This document shows, piece after piece, positions 23,126 to 31,773 of a DNA stretch of 64,000 bases. The translations under genes were made by a program, and so were the position numbers. Origin of the DNA: Nonomuraea longispora (GTDB taxonomy: Bacteria; Actinomycetota; Actinomycetes; Streptosporangiales; Streptosporangiaceae); contig NZ_SMJZ01000009.1 of assembly GCF_004348345.1 (NCBI RefSeq), positions 1 through 64,000 of the forward strand. The letters run 5' to 3'. A model generated the notes under the pieces. That model worked only from the letters and a program-made list of their open reading frames with translations. It was not told the origin of the DNA and did not search any database. Within the stretch, counting starts at the first letter, position 1; each line of letters begins with the position of its first letter.

Positions 23126-23160
23126 CAAGGAGGTTATGCCACAAGAGCGTCGCCTCCTTG
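23126..23160 (+). promoter_or_regulatory. Hairpin pairing a Shine-Dalgarno with its complement
   Basis: CAAGGAGG (23126-23133) and CCTCCTTG (23153-23160) form a perfect 8-bp stem with a 19-base loop holding an ATG at 23136. That ATG opens a 46-codon frame ending at 23276 with no recognisable family; its spacing to AAGGAGG (2 bases) is poor. The rest of 22957-23387 shows no convincing gene. Confidence 0.3.
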
Positions 23161-23387
23161 TCTCGAAGCCAGGGGCTTTCACTGGCACGTTCGCCCTTGG
23201 CCGTCCTCTCCGTCCGGCGTATATGACCCAGCCCACCCGCCGCACACAGTTCGTACACCGTCAGTCGCACGTGTAGCTGCGGACTCTGACGGAGCCGCTT
23301 CTACCCGTCGCTGTGGACCAGGCAATTTGAGCGCACCCTTCCTGCGGGGGTTTCGTATGGAAGTCGCTGACGGTTTAGGGTCTGCTT

Positions 23388-23660
23388 GTGGTGCTGCCCA
23401 ATACGTCGTGGAATGCCGACGACTGGAACCCCGAGTTCTATCGCTACGAGCAAATTGCCGACTGGATCGGAGAACGGATCGAGACCGGCGTGTACCGGCC
23501 GCGCACCGTGTTGTCCGAGATACAACTCCAGAACTACTTCGGCGTCGGCCGTGCGACCATCCGCAAGGCGTTCGCGATCCTCCGTGATCGCGGGCTCATT
23601 ATCACCAAGCCCGGCAGGGGATCCGTCGTTCTCCATCGCGGGGACGAGGCCGGATCGTGA
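23388..23660 (+). CDS. Small GntR-type winged-helix regulator
   Basis: A 90-residue protein consisting almost only of the GntR DNA-binding domain: YRYEQIADWIGERIETGVYR, then SEIQLQNYFGVGRATIRKAF and ILRDRGLIITKPGRGSVV. No effector domain follows. Such mini-GntR proteins are frequent on actinomycete integrative elements and in secondary metabolism loci. The start is a GTG at 23388 with only a poor ribosome site; translation may be leaderless. It stands at the edge of the decayed defence island, and its target is unknown. Confidence 0.75.
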   Translation: MVLPNTSWNADDWNPEFYRYEQIADWIGERIETGVYRPRTVLSEIQLQNYFGVGRATIRKAFAILRDRGLIITKPGRGSVVLHRGDEAGS

Positions 23661-23987
23661 AAACCGCCTACACGTGATGCTCAGGTTCCGATGCCAGCGC
23701 GGCAGCGCTGACGTTCTTTGCGCAACCTGGGGCTCATCCTCGTCTGCCCGACACCGGCGTCCGCGTTCTTCGAGCGCAGGGCTTGGGCTTCCTCCGCATC
23801 AGGGAACGCGCGATCAGGACGTCGATCCGCACGACAGGTCTGTCCGTCGTGGGTCTGCCTACGGTTCGCATTGAAGTGGCCAAGGCCGTGATGATCGGGC
23901 TTCCCCACTCGGCGGTGCTGGCCGCTGCGGGCTCTGGCTGGTCATGCCAGCACCGCCCACGCATTGTCCAGCCTGGTATTCATCTGG
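23661..23987. other. Gene-free stretch at island edge
   Basis: I see no supportable gene here. Short frames exist on both strands but lack family resemblance, ribosome sites or actinomycete-like third-position bias. It is probably eroded island DNA. Confidence 0.4.
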
Positions 23988-24326
23988 CTACTTCTTGGAC
24001 ATGCCCCAGCCCCACCTCTTGCCCCTCGATGGCGAGCTGCCGCTCCAGTCCCTCCAGGCCAGGCACCAGCATGAATAGCTGAAGTGCTCGCCATCGACGA
24101 GCTCCTTCACAGGAGGCTCGGCCCCCTGTTCCATTCTCCGTCGAACGGCCTTGGCTACCCGATCGACGTTGGACAGCAGGGTCTCCGCGACCTCTTTCAC
24201 ATCGGCGTCAGTGGGGACAGCGAGCAGCACACTGCCGTCCGGTGATACCTCGATACCCAGAGTGCGCCTGCGTGGACGGATCTACACCCGTACTCGCCAC
24301 CCAGGCGGCAAAGGTAGGGCGGACAT
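23988..24326 (-). pseudogene. YgjP-like (M48/WLM) metallopeptidase, broken
   Basis: From the ATG at 24326 the sequence reads SALPLPPGWRVRV, then a TAG stop at 24284-24282, then in the same frame RRTLGIEVSPDGSVLLAVP and RRRMEQGAEPPVKELVDGEH. This matches the N-terminal part of actinobacterial YgjP-like metallopeptidases (PxGWxVRVSxRRRTLGIEV). After HFSY the frame is lost and the zinc-binding HExxH half is absent. It is therefore both nonsense-mutated and truncated. Such genes are often found beside type I restriction loci, which fits the setting. Confidence 0.6.
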
Positions 24327-24379
24327 GGCGTCTTCCAGCGGAGAGCTCACGCCCCCTTGCTATCACCCGACGGAGACAG

Positions 24380-25132
24380 TCAACCGTTCGCCTCGCCCCA
24401 ACGCCGGAAATCCTCCATGCGCCGAGCTGCGAGATCAACCAGCTGGGTCGCCAAGTACACGGGATCGGCATCGGCGAGACCGAGGTCGTCTTCCAGATAG
24501 TGGAGCAGCCGGCGTCGTGCTCTCCGCTGAACGTCCGGGTTCTCCGCGAAATGAGGCGGCCTCACTTCGACGGCCAGACGGCTGACGATGCCGGCGGCGG
24601 CCTGATTCAGATCCACCGGGAGAACCTCGGCTTCGAGCCCCGCCTCCTGGAGCAGGGCTTCGAGAAGGCTGCGCACGGGTTGGACGGTGAAGTGATCGAG
24701 CCCGGCTGCGGTTTCCCAGCGTGCCGCCTCGCGTGATCAGCGCGATCGATTGACGCCGATCGGGACGAGCGTCTCAGCGAAGGTGTGCAGAAGTTCCGAC
24801 CGCACATCCCGCAGTCGGCGGTGAACCGGAAGCGCGGAGATGGCACCCGCGTGCTCCTGCCACCACTCTCCCAAGAGCTCCACCAGGTTCTGCTCCGCAA
24901 CCGCAGTGAGATCGGGGATGCGCGCGGCCGTCGCCGACGGCCCCTCGTGCAGGAATTCGAGGAACGCCTCATCACGCTCGTTGAACAGGTCAACCGCGGT
25001 GACGCCGTAGGCGTTGAACCGTATGATCTCCGCTGCAACCGGTCTGCCCTTCGACAGATGTGTCTTGGTGTGCATCCCAGATGCGCATTGAAGCCTGGAC
25101 GGATGCGGAGGAAGCCGCTGCCATCTCGGCAA
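24380..25132 (-). pseudogene. Gene split by an in-frame stop, downstream of rloB
   Basis: Two open segments in one frame: 25132-24737 (IIRFNAYGVTAVDLFNERDE, ELLGEWWQEHAGAISALP) and, after a TGA at 24739-24737, a continuation with EAARWETAAGLDHFTVQPV and AEVLPVDLNQAAAGIVSRL to 24380. The sequence after the stop stays in frame with no good start codon, so a nonsense mutation is more likely than two genes. I do not recognise the family securely; parts resemble helical C-terminal regions of type I restriction-modification proteins. It begins 13 bp after rloB, start codon uncertain (TTG at 25132 or ATG at 25075). Confidence 0.45.
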
Positions 25133-25144
25133 GCAGCCGCCTCC

Positions 25145-25951
25145 TCATTCTGTGTCCGTGTGAATACCTAGTGCAACCAGTAGGCGCCACACATCGGTGG
25201 ATGGATCACGCTGGAGAACTGGGCACTCCGAGGCATGCCCGGAGCGGGCCGCCCATTGCTGGGGGGACTGCGGCTTGGCATGGTGATCGACCTGCTCAGC
25301 CTTCGCATGAGCAGGCTTGCATCGTCCATGGGAGCAGGAAGCGATCAAGCTTCGGGCGTGCGCCACCGCCTTGTCCTCCCTTCCTTTCAAGGCGTCGCGC
25401 CGTGCACCCTTGATGCTCTTGTCGTTCCTCTTGTCGTAATTTTTGAAGGCGTCCGCGCCCTTCGCCTGCCGCAGCTTCTCGATCACGAGCTTGCTGCCAC
25501 CACCCTGTTCCCCGCCGAATGCCTGGAAGTGCAGCAGTAGCCACAGGTCGAATGACGGATGCGAGAACGCGACTTCGACCCTGGACTCTGCTGCGTGCTT
25601 GACCGCCTGCGGGATGTCATCCCACTGGTCGCGGTCGAAGAGTGCCCATGCCTCGTCCTCGCCGGCAGCCGTCCGTGCGGCTTCGACGACCCGGGAAGGC
25701 ATCAGCCCGTTCCTGCGATATACCGGCTGGATCCGGAAACGCTGCCTACCCTGGCCGTCGCCGTCCCCGAACTGCTCGTTCAGATACTGAAGATAGTCCG
25801 GTTCTGTGGATTCACCCTCGCAGGCCACGTACAGCACCCGTACCTCTCGAGAATGCAGCCCGGACCTTGGCGCCAGCGGACGTTCGTCTTCCAGGCGCCC
25901 GCGTCTTCTCCGTCTTCCTTGTTCCTGCTCTCTTCTCAACCGCCTGCTCAC
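25145..25951 (-). CDS. rloB: RloB-like TOPRIM-fold protein
   Basis: A 268-residue RloB family protein. The N-terminus is very basic (RRLRREQEQGRRRRRGR). TOPRIM-like motifs follow: VACEGESTEPDYLQYL (conserved Glu, about residue 43), ALFDRDQWDDIP (the DxD pair, about 103) and SHPSFDLWLLLHF (about 130), the RloB hallmark. In RloAB/AbiL-type anti-phage systems this protein is the presumed nuclease effector controlled by an AAA ATPase. The GTG at 25951 overlaps the ATPase stop (GTGA). All key motifs look intact, so this pair may still be active although genes downstream are broken. Confidence 0.85.
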   Translation of the reverse strand: MSRRLRREQEQGRRRRRGRLEDERPLAPRSGLHSREVRVLYVACEGESTEPDYLQYLNEQFGDGDGQGRQRFRIQPVYRRNGLMPSRVVEAARTAAGEDEAWALFDRDQWDDIPQAVKHAAESRVEVAFSHPSFDLWLLLHFQAFGGEQGGGSKLVIEKLRQAKGADAFKNYDKRNDKSIKGARRDALKGREDKAVAHARSLIASCSHGRCKPAHAKAEQVDHHAKPQSPQQWAARSGHASECPVLQRDPSTDVWRLLVALGIHTDTE

Positions 25952-27219
25952 GCCGTCGCCCTCGTCCCGTGCCAGGACAGTTCACGGACGATCTCTCCTG
26001 CGGTCACGCGTGGCACGCCACCGTAACGACCACGTAGATAGCCACGTTCGAGGTTCTCCTCCTTACGCGGCTTGGCTTCTGTCAGCGGATAGAGTTCGGT
26101 CTCTCCTGAGCGCCGCTTCACTGTGATCCACACCTGATCGCGTTTGAGCGGGCGGTCAAGTACCTCACTGCCCAGCAAGGTCGCATCGTGCGTGGTAAAC
26201 AGCAGTTGCGCGCCACGCGGATTAGATGCGGGATCTTGGAAGACGCGTACGACCTCGGCCGCGAGCGTGGGGTGCAGGCTCGAATCCAACTCGTCCACCA
26301 GCAGCACCGATCCCTGGTCCAGCACGGTGAGCATGGGTCCCAGAAACGCGAACCAAGCGTGAGTACCTAGAGACTCTTCCGTGCGGAAGTCCAGCGGGAA
26401 TTCTCCACCGTCCGGTGTACGGTGCCAAAGCCTGATTTCACCAGTTTCAGGATCCGTGTCAAGCCGGGTAACTCCCAAGTCAGCCGATTGCAGCATCTGC
26501 ACGATCCGCTGAGGGTAACCCGCACGATCTGGGCGCGTCAGGAGTTGCCTGGTCCAGTCCACCCGTGCGCTGAGGTCTCGTCCCGGTGTCACCAACCACA
26601 GGTTGTTGAGGAACCACCGGTGTATCGCTGACAACTGGGGATCGTTGAGAGTCGCACCAACGGACAAGAAGAGAGCATTCGGACGGGTCAGTCTCACTAG
26701 GGCTTCCCGTTCTCCTTTGAACCCCTCTCCCCTGAAGATGAATTCTCCGCCTTCCGATTCAGGACGCTCCGCCTCTCGATCAAACCAGACATTGCGGCGG
26801 CCATACGGATATGCATGCAGCCACTCCGCCTCCACCCGCTCATCCGACAGTTCGAAGCCATAGGTGAAGCGGACAGGATCCCGGCCTAGTGCAAGGTCCA
26901 CTTCGAACAGGGTCGTCGCCTCACGGGACGCCGGATCGAGCTTGAAGGGCTGGCGGGGAACCACCTCCGGCACCTTGGCCCAGTCCGCGAAGGAGTCTCG
27001 CACCGCGTCACGCATGAGCCGGAATCCACTGAGCAGATTGGACTTCCCCGACGCGTTGGCTCCGAATACGCCCAGTACGGGCTGCGCCGAGACGTCTCGC
27101 CCCCGGTGCTTGAGACCAGTCCTGCGTCCCGCACCCTCATCGAATTCGGTCGCGATCAGAGACAGCTCATGCTCGTCACGGATGGACCGATGGTTGGCCA
27201 CCCTAAAACGGATCAGCAC
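25948..27219 (-). CDS. AAA family ATPase of an RloAB/AbiL-type system
   Basis: ABC/SMC-like ATPase of 423 residues. Its N-terminus, LIRFRVANHRSIRDEHELSL, is typical of AAA15/21 defence ATPases. Walker A is FGANASGKSN at about 45-54, Walker B VLLVDELDSSLHP at about 327-339, and the H-loop LLFTTHDATLL follows. It is partnered with RloB by a 4-bp overlap, the standard RloA/AbiLi arrangement. The true start is the GTG at 27219: AGGAGG lies eight bases upstream, whereas the longer frame to 27285 has no support. A 9-bp inverted repeat (27239-27282) lies just upstream. Confidence 0.88.
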   Translation of the reverse strand: MLIRFRVANHRSIRDEHELSLIATEFDEGAGRRTGLKHRGRDVSAQPVLGVFGANASGKSNLLSGFRLMRDAVRDSFADWAKVPEVVPRQPFKLDPASREATTLFEVDLALGRDPVRFTYGFELSDERVEAEWLHAYPYGRRNVWFDREAERPESEGGEFIFRGEGFKGEREALVRLTRPNALFLSVGATLNDPQLSAIHRWFLNNLWLVTPGRDLSARVDWTRQLLTRPDRAGYPQRIVQMLQSADLGVTRLDTDPETGEIRLWHRTPDGGEFPLDFRTEESLGTHAWFAFLGPMLTVLDQGSVLLVDELDSSLHPTLAAEVVRVFQDPASNPRGAQLLFTTHDATLLGSEVLDRPLKRDQVWITVKRRSGETELYPLTEAKPRKEENLERGYLRGRYGGVPRVTAGEIVRELSWHGTRATA

Positions 27220-27238
27220 CGTAGACCTCCTACTGAGA

Positions 27239-27282
27239 CAGGCTCTGCGCCCGGTTATCTGCGGTCTGGTGCACAGAGCCTG
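27239..27282. repeat. Inverted repeat upstream of the RloAB pair
   Basis: CAGGCTCTG (27239-27247) and CAGAGCCTG (27274-27282), a perfect 9-bp match separated by 26 bases, lie 20-63 bp before the ATPase start. It could be an operator or a leader hairpin. Confidence 0.4.
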
Positions 27283-27364
27283 CATGGAACAGCCTATGAC
27301 GCCCTTTCGAAGGATGCCAGCATAGGGCCGGATCGGCCGTGAGCCGCCCTGATCCTGGGGCCGG

Positions 27365-28192
27365 TCAGGTGCGTAGGAACTCCAGCAGGTCGGCGTTGAA
27401 GCGCTCCTTCTGTCCCGGGACGAGGGCGATGCCGTGGGAGCCGCCCTCGTACACCTTGTACGAGCAGTTCTCGATGAGTTGTGAGGACTTGTCGCCGGAC
27501 GCCGCGATCGGCACGATCTGGTCGTCGTCTCCGTGCACGACCAGCGTCGGGATGTCGAACTGCCTGAGGTCCTCGGTGAAGTCGGTCGAGGAGAAGGCGT
27601 CCACGCAGAGCACCCCCGCCTGGATGTTCTCGGCCATGCCCATCAGCCAGAAGGCGTCCTTGTTGCCCTGCGTCACCGTGTTGCCCGGCCGGTTGGCGCC
27701 GAAGAAGCTCTCCGCGCTGTCACGCCAGAACTGCGAGCGCTCGGCGAGGATACCGGCCTTGAGCTGGTCGAACACCTCCTGCGGCGTCCCCTCGGGGTTG
27801 GCGTCGGTCTTGAGCATCAGCGGCGGGATCGCCGACAGCAGCACCGCCTTGCGCAGGCGGGACGTGCCGTGCCTGCCGACGTAACGGGCCAGCTCGCCGC
27901 CGCCCATCGAGTGGGCCACGAGCGTGACGCCGGTGAGGTCGAGTGCGGTGATGAGGTCGTTCAGGTCGTCGGCGAAGGTGTCGAAGTCGTAGCCGTCCCA
28001 CGTCTGGCTGGAGCGGCCGTGCCCGCGCCGGTCGTGCGCGATCGCCCGGAAGCCGTTGTCGGCCACCAGCTTGAGCTGGTCGTGCCAGGCGTCGGCGTTG
28101 AGCGGCCAGCCGTGCGAGAAGACGACCGGCGGGCCGCTGCCCCAGTCGTAGAAGAAGATCTGCGTGCCGTCGCGTGTGGCCACGTAGGGCAT
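27365..28192 (-). CDS. Alpha/beta hydrolase (arylesterase/chloroperoxidase-like)
   Basis: A 275-residue cofactor-free alpha/beta hydrolase. The HG oxyanion motif is VVFSHGWPLNADAWHDQ near residue 25, the nucleophile is Ser in LVAHSMGGGELARYVG near residue 95, the acid Asp lies in TLVVHGDDDQIVP and the His in EGGSHGIALV. This matches arylesterases called non-haem chloroperoxidases, which also show perhydrolase activity. The length is normal for the family. ATG start at 28192. It stands alone between the defence island and the quinone dehydrogenase; substrate unknown. Confidence 0.9.
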   Translation of the reverse strand: MPYVATRDGTQIFFYDWGSGPPVVFSHGWPLNADAWHDQLKLVADNGFRAIAHDRRGHGRSSQTWDGYDFDTFADDLNDLITALDLTGVTLVAHSMGGGELARYVGRHGTSRLRKAVLLSAIPPLMLKTDANPEGTPQEVFDQLKAGILAERSQFWRDSAESFFGANRPGNTVTQGNKDAFWLMGMAENIQAGVLCVDAFSSTDFTEDLRQFDIPTLVVHGDDDQIVPIAASGDKSSQLIENCSYKVYEGGSHGIALVPGQKERFNADLLEFLRT

Positions 28193-28340
28193 GGCGCCTC
28201 CCCGTCGGTGATCGCGTCGATGCGTGCCGGTGCGCGTGCTCCCGCATACGGGAGCACCCCACCCGCGAACGAGCCATACCGCAGTTCGCCGTCGGGTAAC
28301 GCCAAGCCCGGACCAACGGGTCTTTGCCGGAGAAAAGCGC

Positions 28341-29729
28341 CTAGATGGCGACGCCCGGCTGCATGAGGCGGCGGGCGGCCTCGGTGATGGAGCCCGACAT
28401 CGAGGGGTAGACCGCGAACGTGTGCGCCAGCTGGTCGACGGTGAGCCGCTGCTGCACCGCCACCGACACCGCCAGGATCAGCTCGGACGCGCCCGGCGCC
28501 ACCACCACCCCGCCCAGCACGATCGCCGTGTGCGGGCGGCAGAACAGCTTGACGAACCCGTCGTTGAAGCCCTGCATCTTGGCCCGCGCGTTGGTGGCGA
28601 GCGGCAGCTTGACCACGTTGGCCTCGACCTCGCCCGCCTCGATCGCCCGCTGCGCGACCCCGACCGCCGCGATCTCCGGGTCGGTGAAGATGTTGGAGGC
28701 CACGGTAGACAACCGCAGCGGCTGCACGGCCTCGCCGAGCGCGTGCCAGACCGCGATGCGGCCCTGCATGGCGGCGACGGAGGCCAGCATGAGCACGCCC
28801 GTGCAGTCGCCGGCCGCGTAGACGCCCGGCGCGGACGTGCGGGAGACCTTGTCGACCTTGACGAAGCCGCCCGCGTCGAGCTGGACCCCGGCCTCCTCCA
28901 GGCCGATGCCGGAGGTGTTGGGCACCATGCCGACGGTCATCAGCGCGTGCGAGCCCTCGGCCGTGCGGCCGTCCTCCAGCGTCACCACCACGCCGTCGTC
29001 GGTACGCTTGACGGAGGCGGCGCGCGAGCGGCCCATGACGTTCATGCCGCGCCGGCGGTAGACCTCTTCCAGCACCTCGGCGCCGTCGGCGTCCTCGTTG
29101 GGCATCATCCGGTCGCGGCTGGAGACCAGCGTGACCTCCGCCCCCAGCGAGCGGTAGGCGCCGGCGAACTCCGCGCCCGTCACGCCGGAGCCGATCACGA
29201 TCAGGTGCTCGGGCAGCTCCTTCAGGTCGTAGAGCTGACGCCAGGTGAGGATGCGCTCGCCGTCGGGCTCGGCGCCCGGCAGCACGCGCGGGGTCGCGCC
29301 GGTGGCCACGAGCACGACGTCGGCCTGGATCGTACGGTCGCCCGCGCGCACCACCCGCGGGTCGACCAGTCGCCCGCGGGCCTTGACGATCTCGACGCCC
29401 TCGGCCTCCACCCGCGTGGCGATGTCGGCGGACTGCGCCTGCGCCAGCTCCTTGACGCGCCGGTTGACCTGCGGCAGGTCGACGCCCACCACGCCCGCGT
29501 CACCGTCGGGGCCACCGGTGAACGACACCCCCAGCGAAGGAGCGTCGAGCAGCGCCTGCTTGCGGACCGAGGTCGCGATCAGCGTCTTGGACGGCACACA
29601 GTCGGTCAGCACGCAGGCGCCGCCGGGACCGTGCTCCTCGACCAGGGTGACCTGCGCGTCTAGCTGCGCGGCGACGAGCGCTGCCTCGTAACCGCCTGGT
29701 CCGCCACCGATGATCGCGATCCTTGTCAC
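28341..29729 (-). CDS. lpdA: NAD(P)H-quinone dehydrogenase, LpdA-like flavoprotein
   Basis: Disulfide-oxidoreductase-fold flavoprotein of 462 residues. The FAD site is TRIAIIGGGPGGYEAALVAA, and the active-site region is GGACVLTDCVPSK with two Cys four residues apart. The NAD(P) site is HLIVIGSGVTGAEFAGAY, and a dimerisation domain ends in AVYPSMSGSITEAARRLM. It fits the actinobacterial LpdA (Rv3303c-like) group, which reduces quinones rather than serving a 2-oxo acid dehydrogenase. The GTG at 29729 begins the FAD motif. The divergent gene at 29871 encodes a gamma-glutamylcyclotransferase-like protein. Confidence 0.85.
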   Translation of the reverse strand: MTRIAIIGGGPGGYEAALVAAQLDAQVTLVEEHGPGGACVLTDCVPSKTLIATSVRKQALLDAPSLGVSFTGGPDGDAGVVGVDLPQVNRRVKELAQAQSADIATRVEAEGVEIVKARGRLVDPRVVRAGDRTIQADVVLVATGATPRVLPGAEPDGERILTWRQLYDLKELPEHLIVIGSGVTGAEFAGAYRSLGAEVTLVSSRDRMMPNEDADGAEVLEEVYRRRGMNVMGRSRAASVKRTDDGVVVTLEDGRTAEGSHALMTVGMVPNTSGIGLEEAGVQLDAGGFVKVDKVSRTSAPGVYAAGDCTGVLMLASVAAMQGRIAVWHALGEAVQPLRLSTVASNIFTDPEIAAVGVAQRAIEAGEVEANVVKLPLATNARAKMQGFNDGFVKLFCRPHTAIVLGGVVVAPGASELILAVSVAVQQRLTVDQLAHTFAVYPSMSGSITEAARRLMQPGVAI

Positions 29730-29870
29730 GTCCCCATTGTCCCGTACGCGGTGGGGCGGGCGGCAACCGGGCCACGCCACCTGAACCGGATGGATCGGCT
29801 GCGGCGACCGGCGTGGCAGTATGGCGCGGTAGCTGGATGGCGAAGCAGCACCCGGCGAGAGGGGTGGATC

Positions 29871-30362
29871 GTGGCGTGGCTTTCGAATCCTTCGGGCAAG
29901 TCCAATGACCTCAGGCTCTATGCCGCCTACGGCACCAATATGGACCCGGAGCAGATGGCCATGCGTGCCCCCCACTCCCCCATCTGGGGAGTCGGCTGGC
30001 TGCCAGGCTGGCGCCTGACGTTCGGCGGGATGGACCTCGCCTGGGAGGGCGCCGTCGCCACGATCGTCGAAGACCCCGACGAGCACGTGTTCGTCGTGCT
30101 CTACGACGTGCCCGAGTGGGAGGAGACCTCCCTCGACCAGTGGGAGGGCGCGGTCCGCGGGCGCTACCACAAGGTGCGCCTGCGGGTGCAGACCCTCGAC
30201 GGCGAGGTCGTGGCCTGGTTCTACGTGCTCGACGGCTACGAGGGTGGACTGCCGTCGGCGCGCTATCTCGGCAGCCTGGCCGAGGCGGCCGAGCGGGCGG
30301 GCGCCCCTGACGACTACGTCAAGGAGCTGCGGGAGCGCCCCTGCACCTCGATCGGCGGTTAG
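29871..30362 (+). CDS. Gamma-glutamylcyclotransferase-like protein
   Basis: A 163-residue protein of the GGCT/AIG2 fold. The signature loop is RLYAAYGTNMDPEQMAMRAP (usually YGSNM), followed by GWRLTFGGMDLAWEGAVATI and the likely catalytic Glu in VLDGYEGGLPSARYLGSL. Such proteins cyclise gamma-glutamyl amines to 5-oxoproline, though the substrate here is unproven. The GTG at 29871 is preferred since AGAGGGG lies upstream and the family fold begins shortly after. It is divergent from lpdA and its stop overlaps the convergent transporter gene by 4 bp. Confidence 0.78.
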   Translation: MAWLSNPSGKSNDLRLYAAYGTNMDPEQMAMRAPHSPIWGVGWLPGWRLTFGGMDLAWEGAVATIVEDPDEHVFVVLYDVPEWEETSLDQWEGAVRGRYHKVRLRVQTLDGEVVAWFYVLDGYEGGLPSARYLGSLAEAAERAGAPDDYVKELRERPCTSIGG

Positions 30363-31663
30363 CGCAGCGGCTGGTCCTTGGTCTCCGGCAGCACGAAGAT
30401 GTAGACCAGCGTCGAGATGAGCGCCAGTCCCGACATGTACCACGGGAAGAGCCCCGGGTTGCCCGCCTCCTGCATCGTGGTGCCGATCAGCGGGGCGGTG
30501 CCGCCGAAGAGCGCCACGGTCAGCGAGTAGGGGAAGCCCGCGCCTGCCGCGCGCACCCGGGTGGGGAAGAGCTCCGAGTTCACCGCCGCCGAGATCGAGG
30601 TGAAGCAGCCCAGGAAGACCATGCCGATGAGCTGCACGGTCAGCAGGCTGCCGTACGAGTCGGTCAGCAGGCTCAGCAGCGGCACGGGCAGCAGCACGAA
30701 CCCCAGCCCGAACGTGATCAGCATCGGCCTGCGCCCGATCCGGTCCGACAACATGCCGAGCAGCGGCTGCAGGATCATGAAGAAGACCAGCGAGATCGTG
30801 CCGATCTGCAGCGAGTTCGCCTCGTCGAAGTCCACGGTGATCTGCGCGTACGTCGGCAGGAACGTCGTCCAGGTGTAATAGGCGACGGTGCCGGCGATCG
30901 TGATGCCCACGATGGTGGCGGCCGACCTCGGGTGCAGTCTGAGGAACTCGAACATCTTCTGCCGTTCGGCCTTGCCCTGGCGCACCTCCTCCACCACGGC
31001 CGAGGTCTCGTCGGCGCCCCTGCGGATCCACAGGCCCACGAGGCTGAGCACGGCGCCCACGAAGAACGGGATGCGCCAGCCCCACGCGTCCATGTCGGCC
31101 TCGATCAGCGTGGTGGCCAGCACCGCCGCGAGTCCTGAGGCGAGCAGCTGACCGATGGTGGTGCTGACGTACTGGAAGCTGGAGAACAGGCCGCGGCGGC
31201 GGGGCGGGGCCGACTCCACGAGGAACGTGGTCGCGGCGGCGAACTCCCCGCCCACCGACAGGCCCTGGATGAGACGGGCCACGACGAGGATGATCGGCGC
31301 CAGCACGCCGACGGCCGCGTAGGTGGGGGTCAGGCCCACGAGCAGGGAGCCGACGCCCATCAGCACGATCGTGCCCGTCATCGCGAGCTTGCGCCCGTAC
31401 CTGTCGGCGAACGCGCCGACCAGCAGGCCGCCCAGCGGGCGCATGAAGAAGCCGACGGCGAACACCGCGAACGAGCTCAGCAGCGGGACGAGACTGTTGT
31501 CCGCGCTCTCGGGGAAGATCTGACGGGAGAAGTAGATCGCGAGGAAGCTGTAGGCGTACCAGTCGTACCACTCGACGACGTTGCCGATGCTGGCCGCCGT
31601 CAGCTGGCGGACGCGGCTTCTGGGGATGCCGAGTGGTGACTGCTGGCTGGGGGAAGTCGCCAC
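30359..31663 (-). CDS. MFS transporter, metabolite:H+ symporter type
   Basis: Twelve-span major facilitator of 434 residues, MHS (ProP/ShiA-like) family. The N-terminal signature AASIGNVVEWYDWYAYSFLA and the loop LGGLLVGAFADRYGRKLAMT are diagnostic; GLSVGGEFAAATTFLVE is the MHS span 5 motif. The GTG at 31663 has AAAGGAG eight bases upstream. It is divergent from the double Lrp regulator and M20 peptidase; the three may form a uptake and hydrolysis unit for an amino-acid conjugate (inference from context). The region between them is AT-rich. Confidence 0.88.
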   Translation of the reverse strand: MATSPSQQSPLGIPRSRVRQLTAASIGNVVEWYDWYAYSFLAIYFSRQIFPESADNSLVPLLSSFAVFAVGFFMRPLGGLLVGAFADRYGRKLAMTGTIVLMGVGSLLVGLTPTYAAVGVLAPIILVVARLIQGLSVGGEFAAATTFLVESAPPRRRGLFSSFQYVSTTIGQLLASGLAAVLATTLIEADMDAWGWRIPFFVGAVLSLVGLWIRRGADETSAVVEEVRQGKAERQKMFEFLRLHPRSAATIVGITIAGTVAYYTWTTFLPTYAQITVDFDEANSLQIGTISLVFFMILQPLLGMLSDRIGRRPMLITFGLGFVLLPVPLLSLLTDSYGSLLTVQLIGMVFLGCFTSISAAVNSELFPTRVRAAGAGFPYSLTVALFGGTAPLIGTTMQEAGNPGLFPWYMSGLALISTLVYIFVLPETKDQPLR

Positions 31664-31773
31664 GGATGGCTCCTTTGCTGAACAGTGCGGTGATGGCCTA
31701 CTGTGCATGGGACGACCGAAACAGTCAATTACCTGGGAATTTATTTACATACCCGACATTGAGATGGTTGTAG

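Noticed and set aside
23783-24082. A 99-codon plus-strand frame in the island
   Set aside because: It overlaps the YgjP-like remnant on the opposite strand and has no recognisable domain.
24208-24471. An 87-codon minus-strand frame next to the metallopeptidase remnant
   Set aside because: It is a different frame of the same remnant, and the homologous residues are read in the neighbouring frame.
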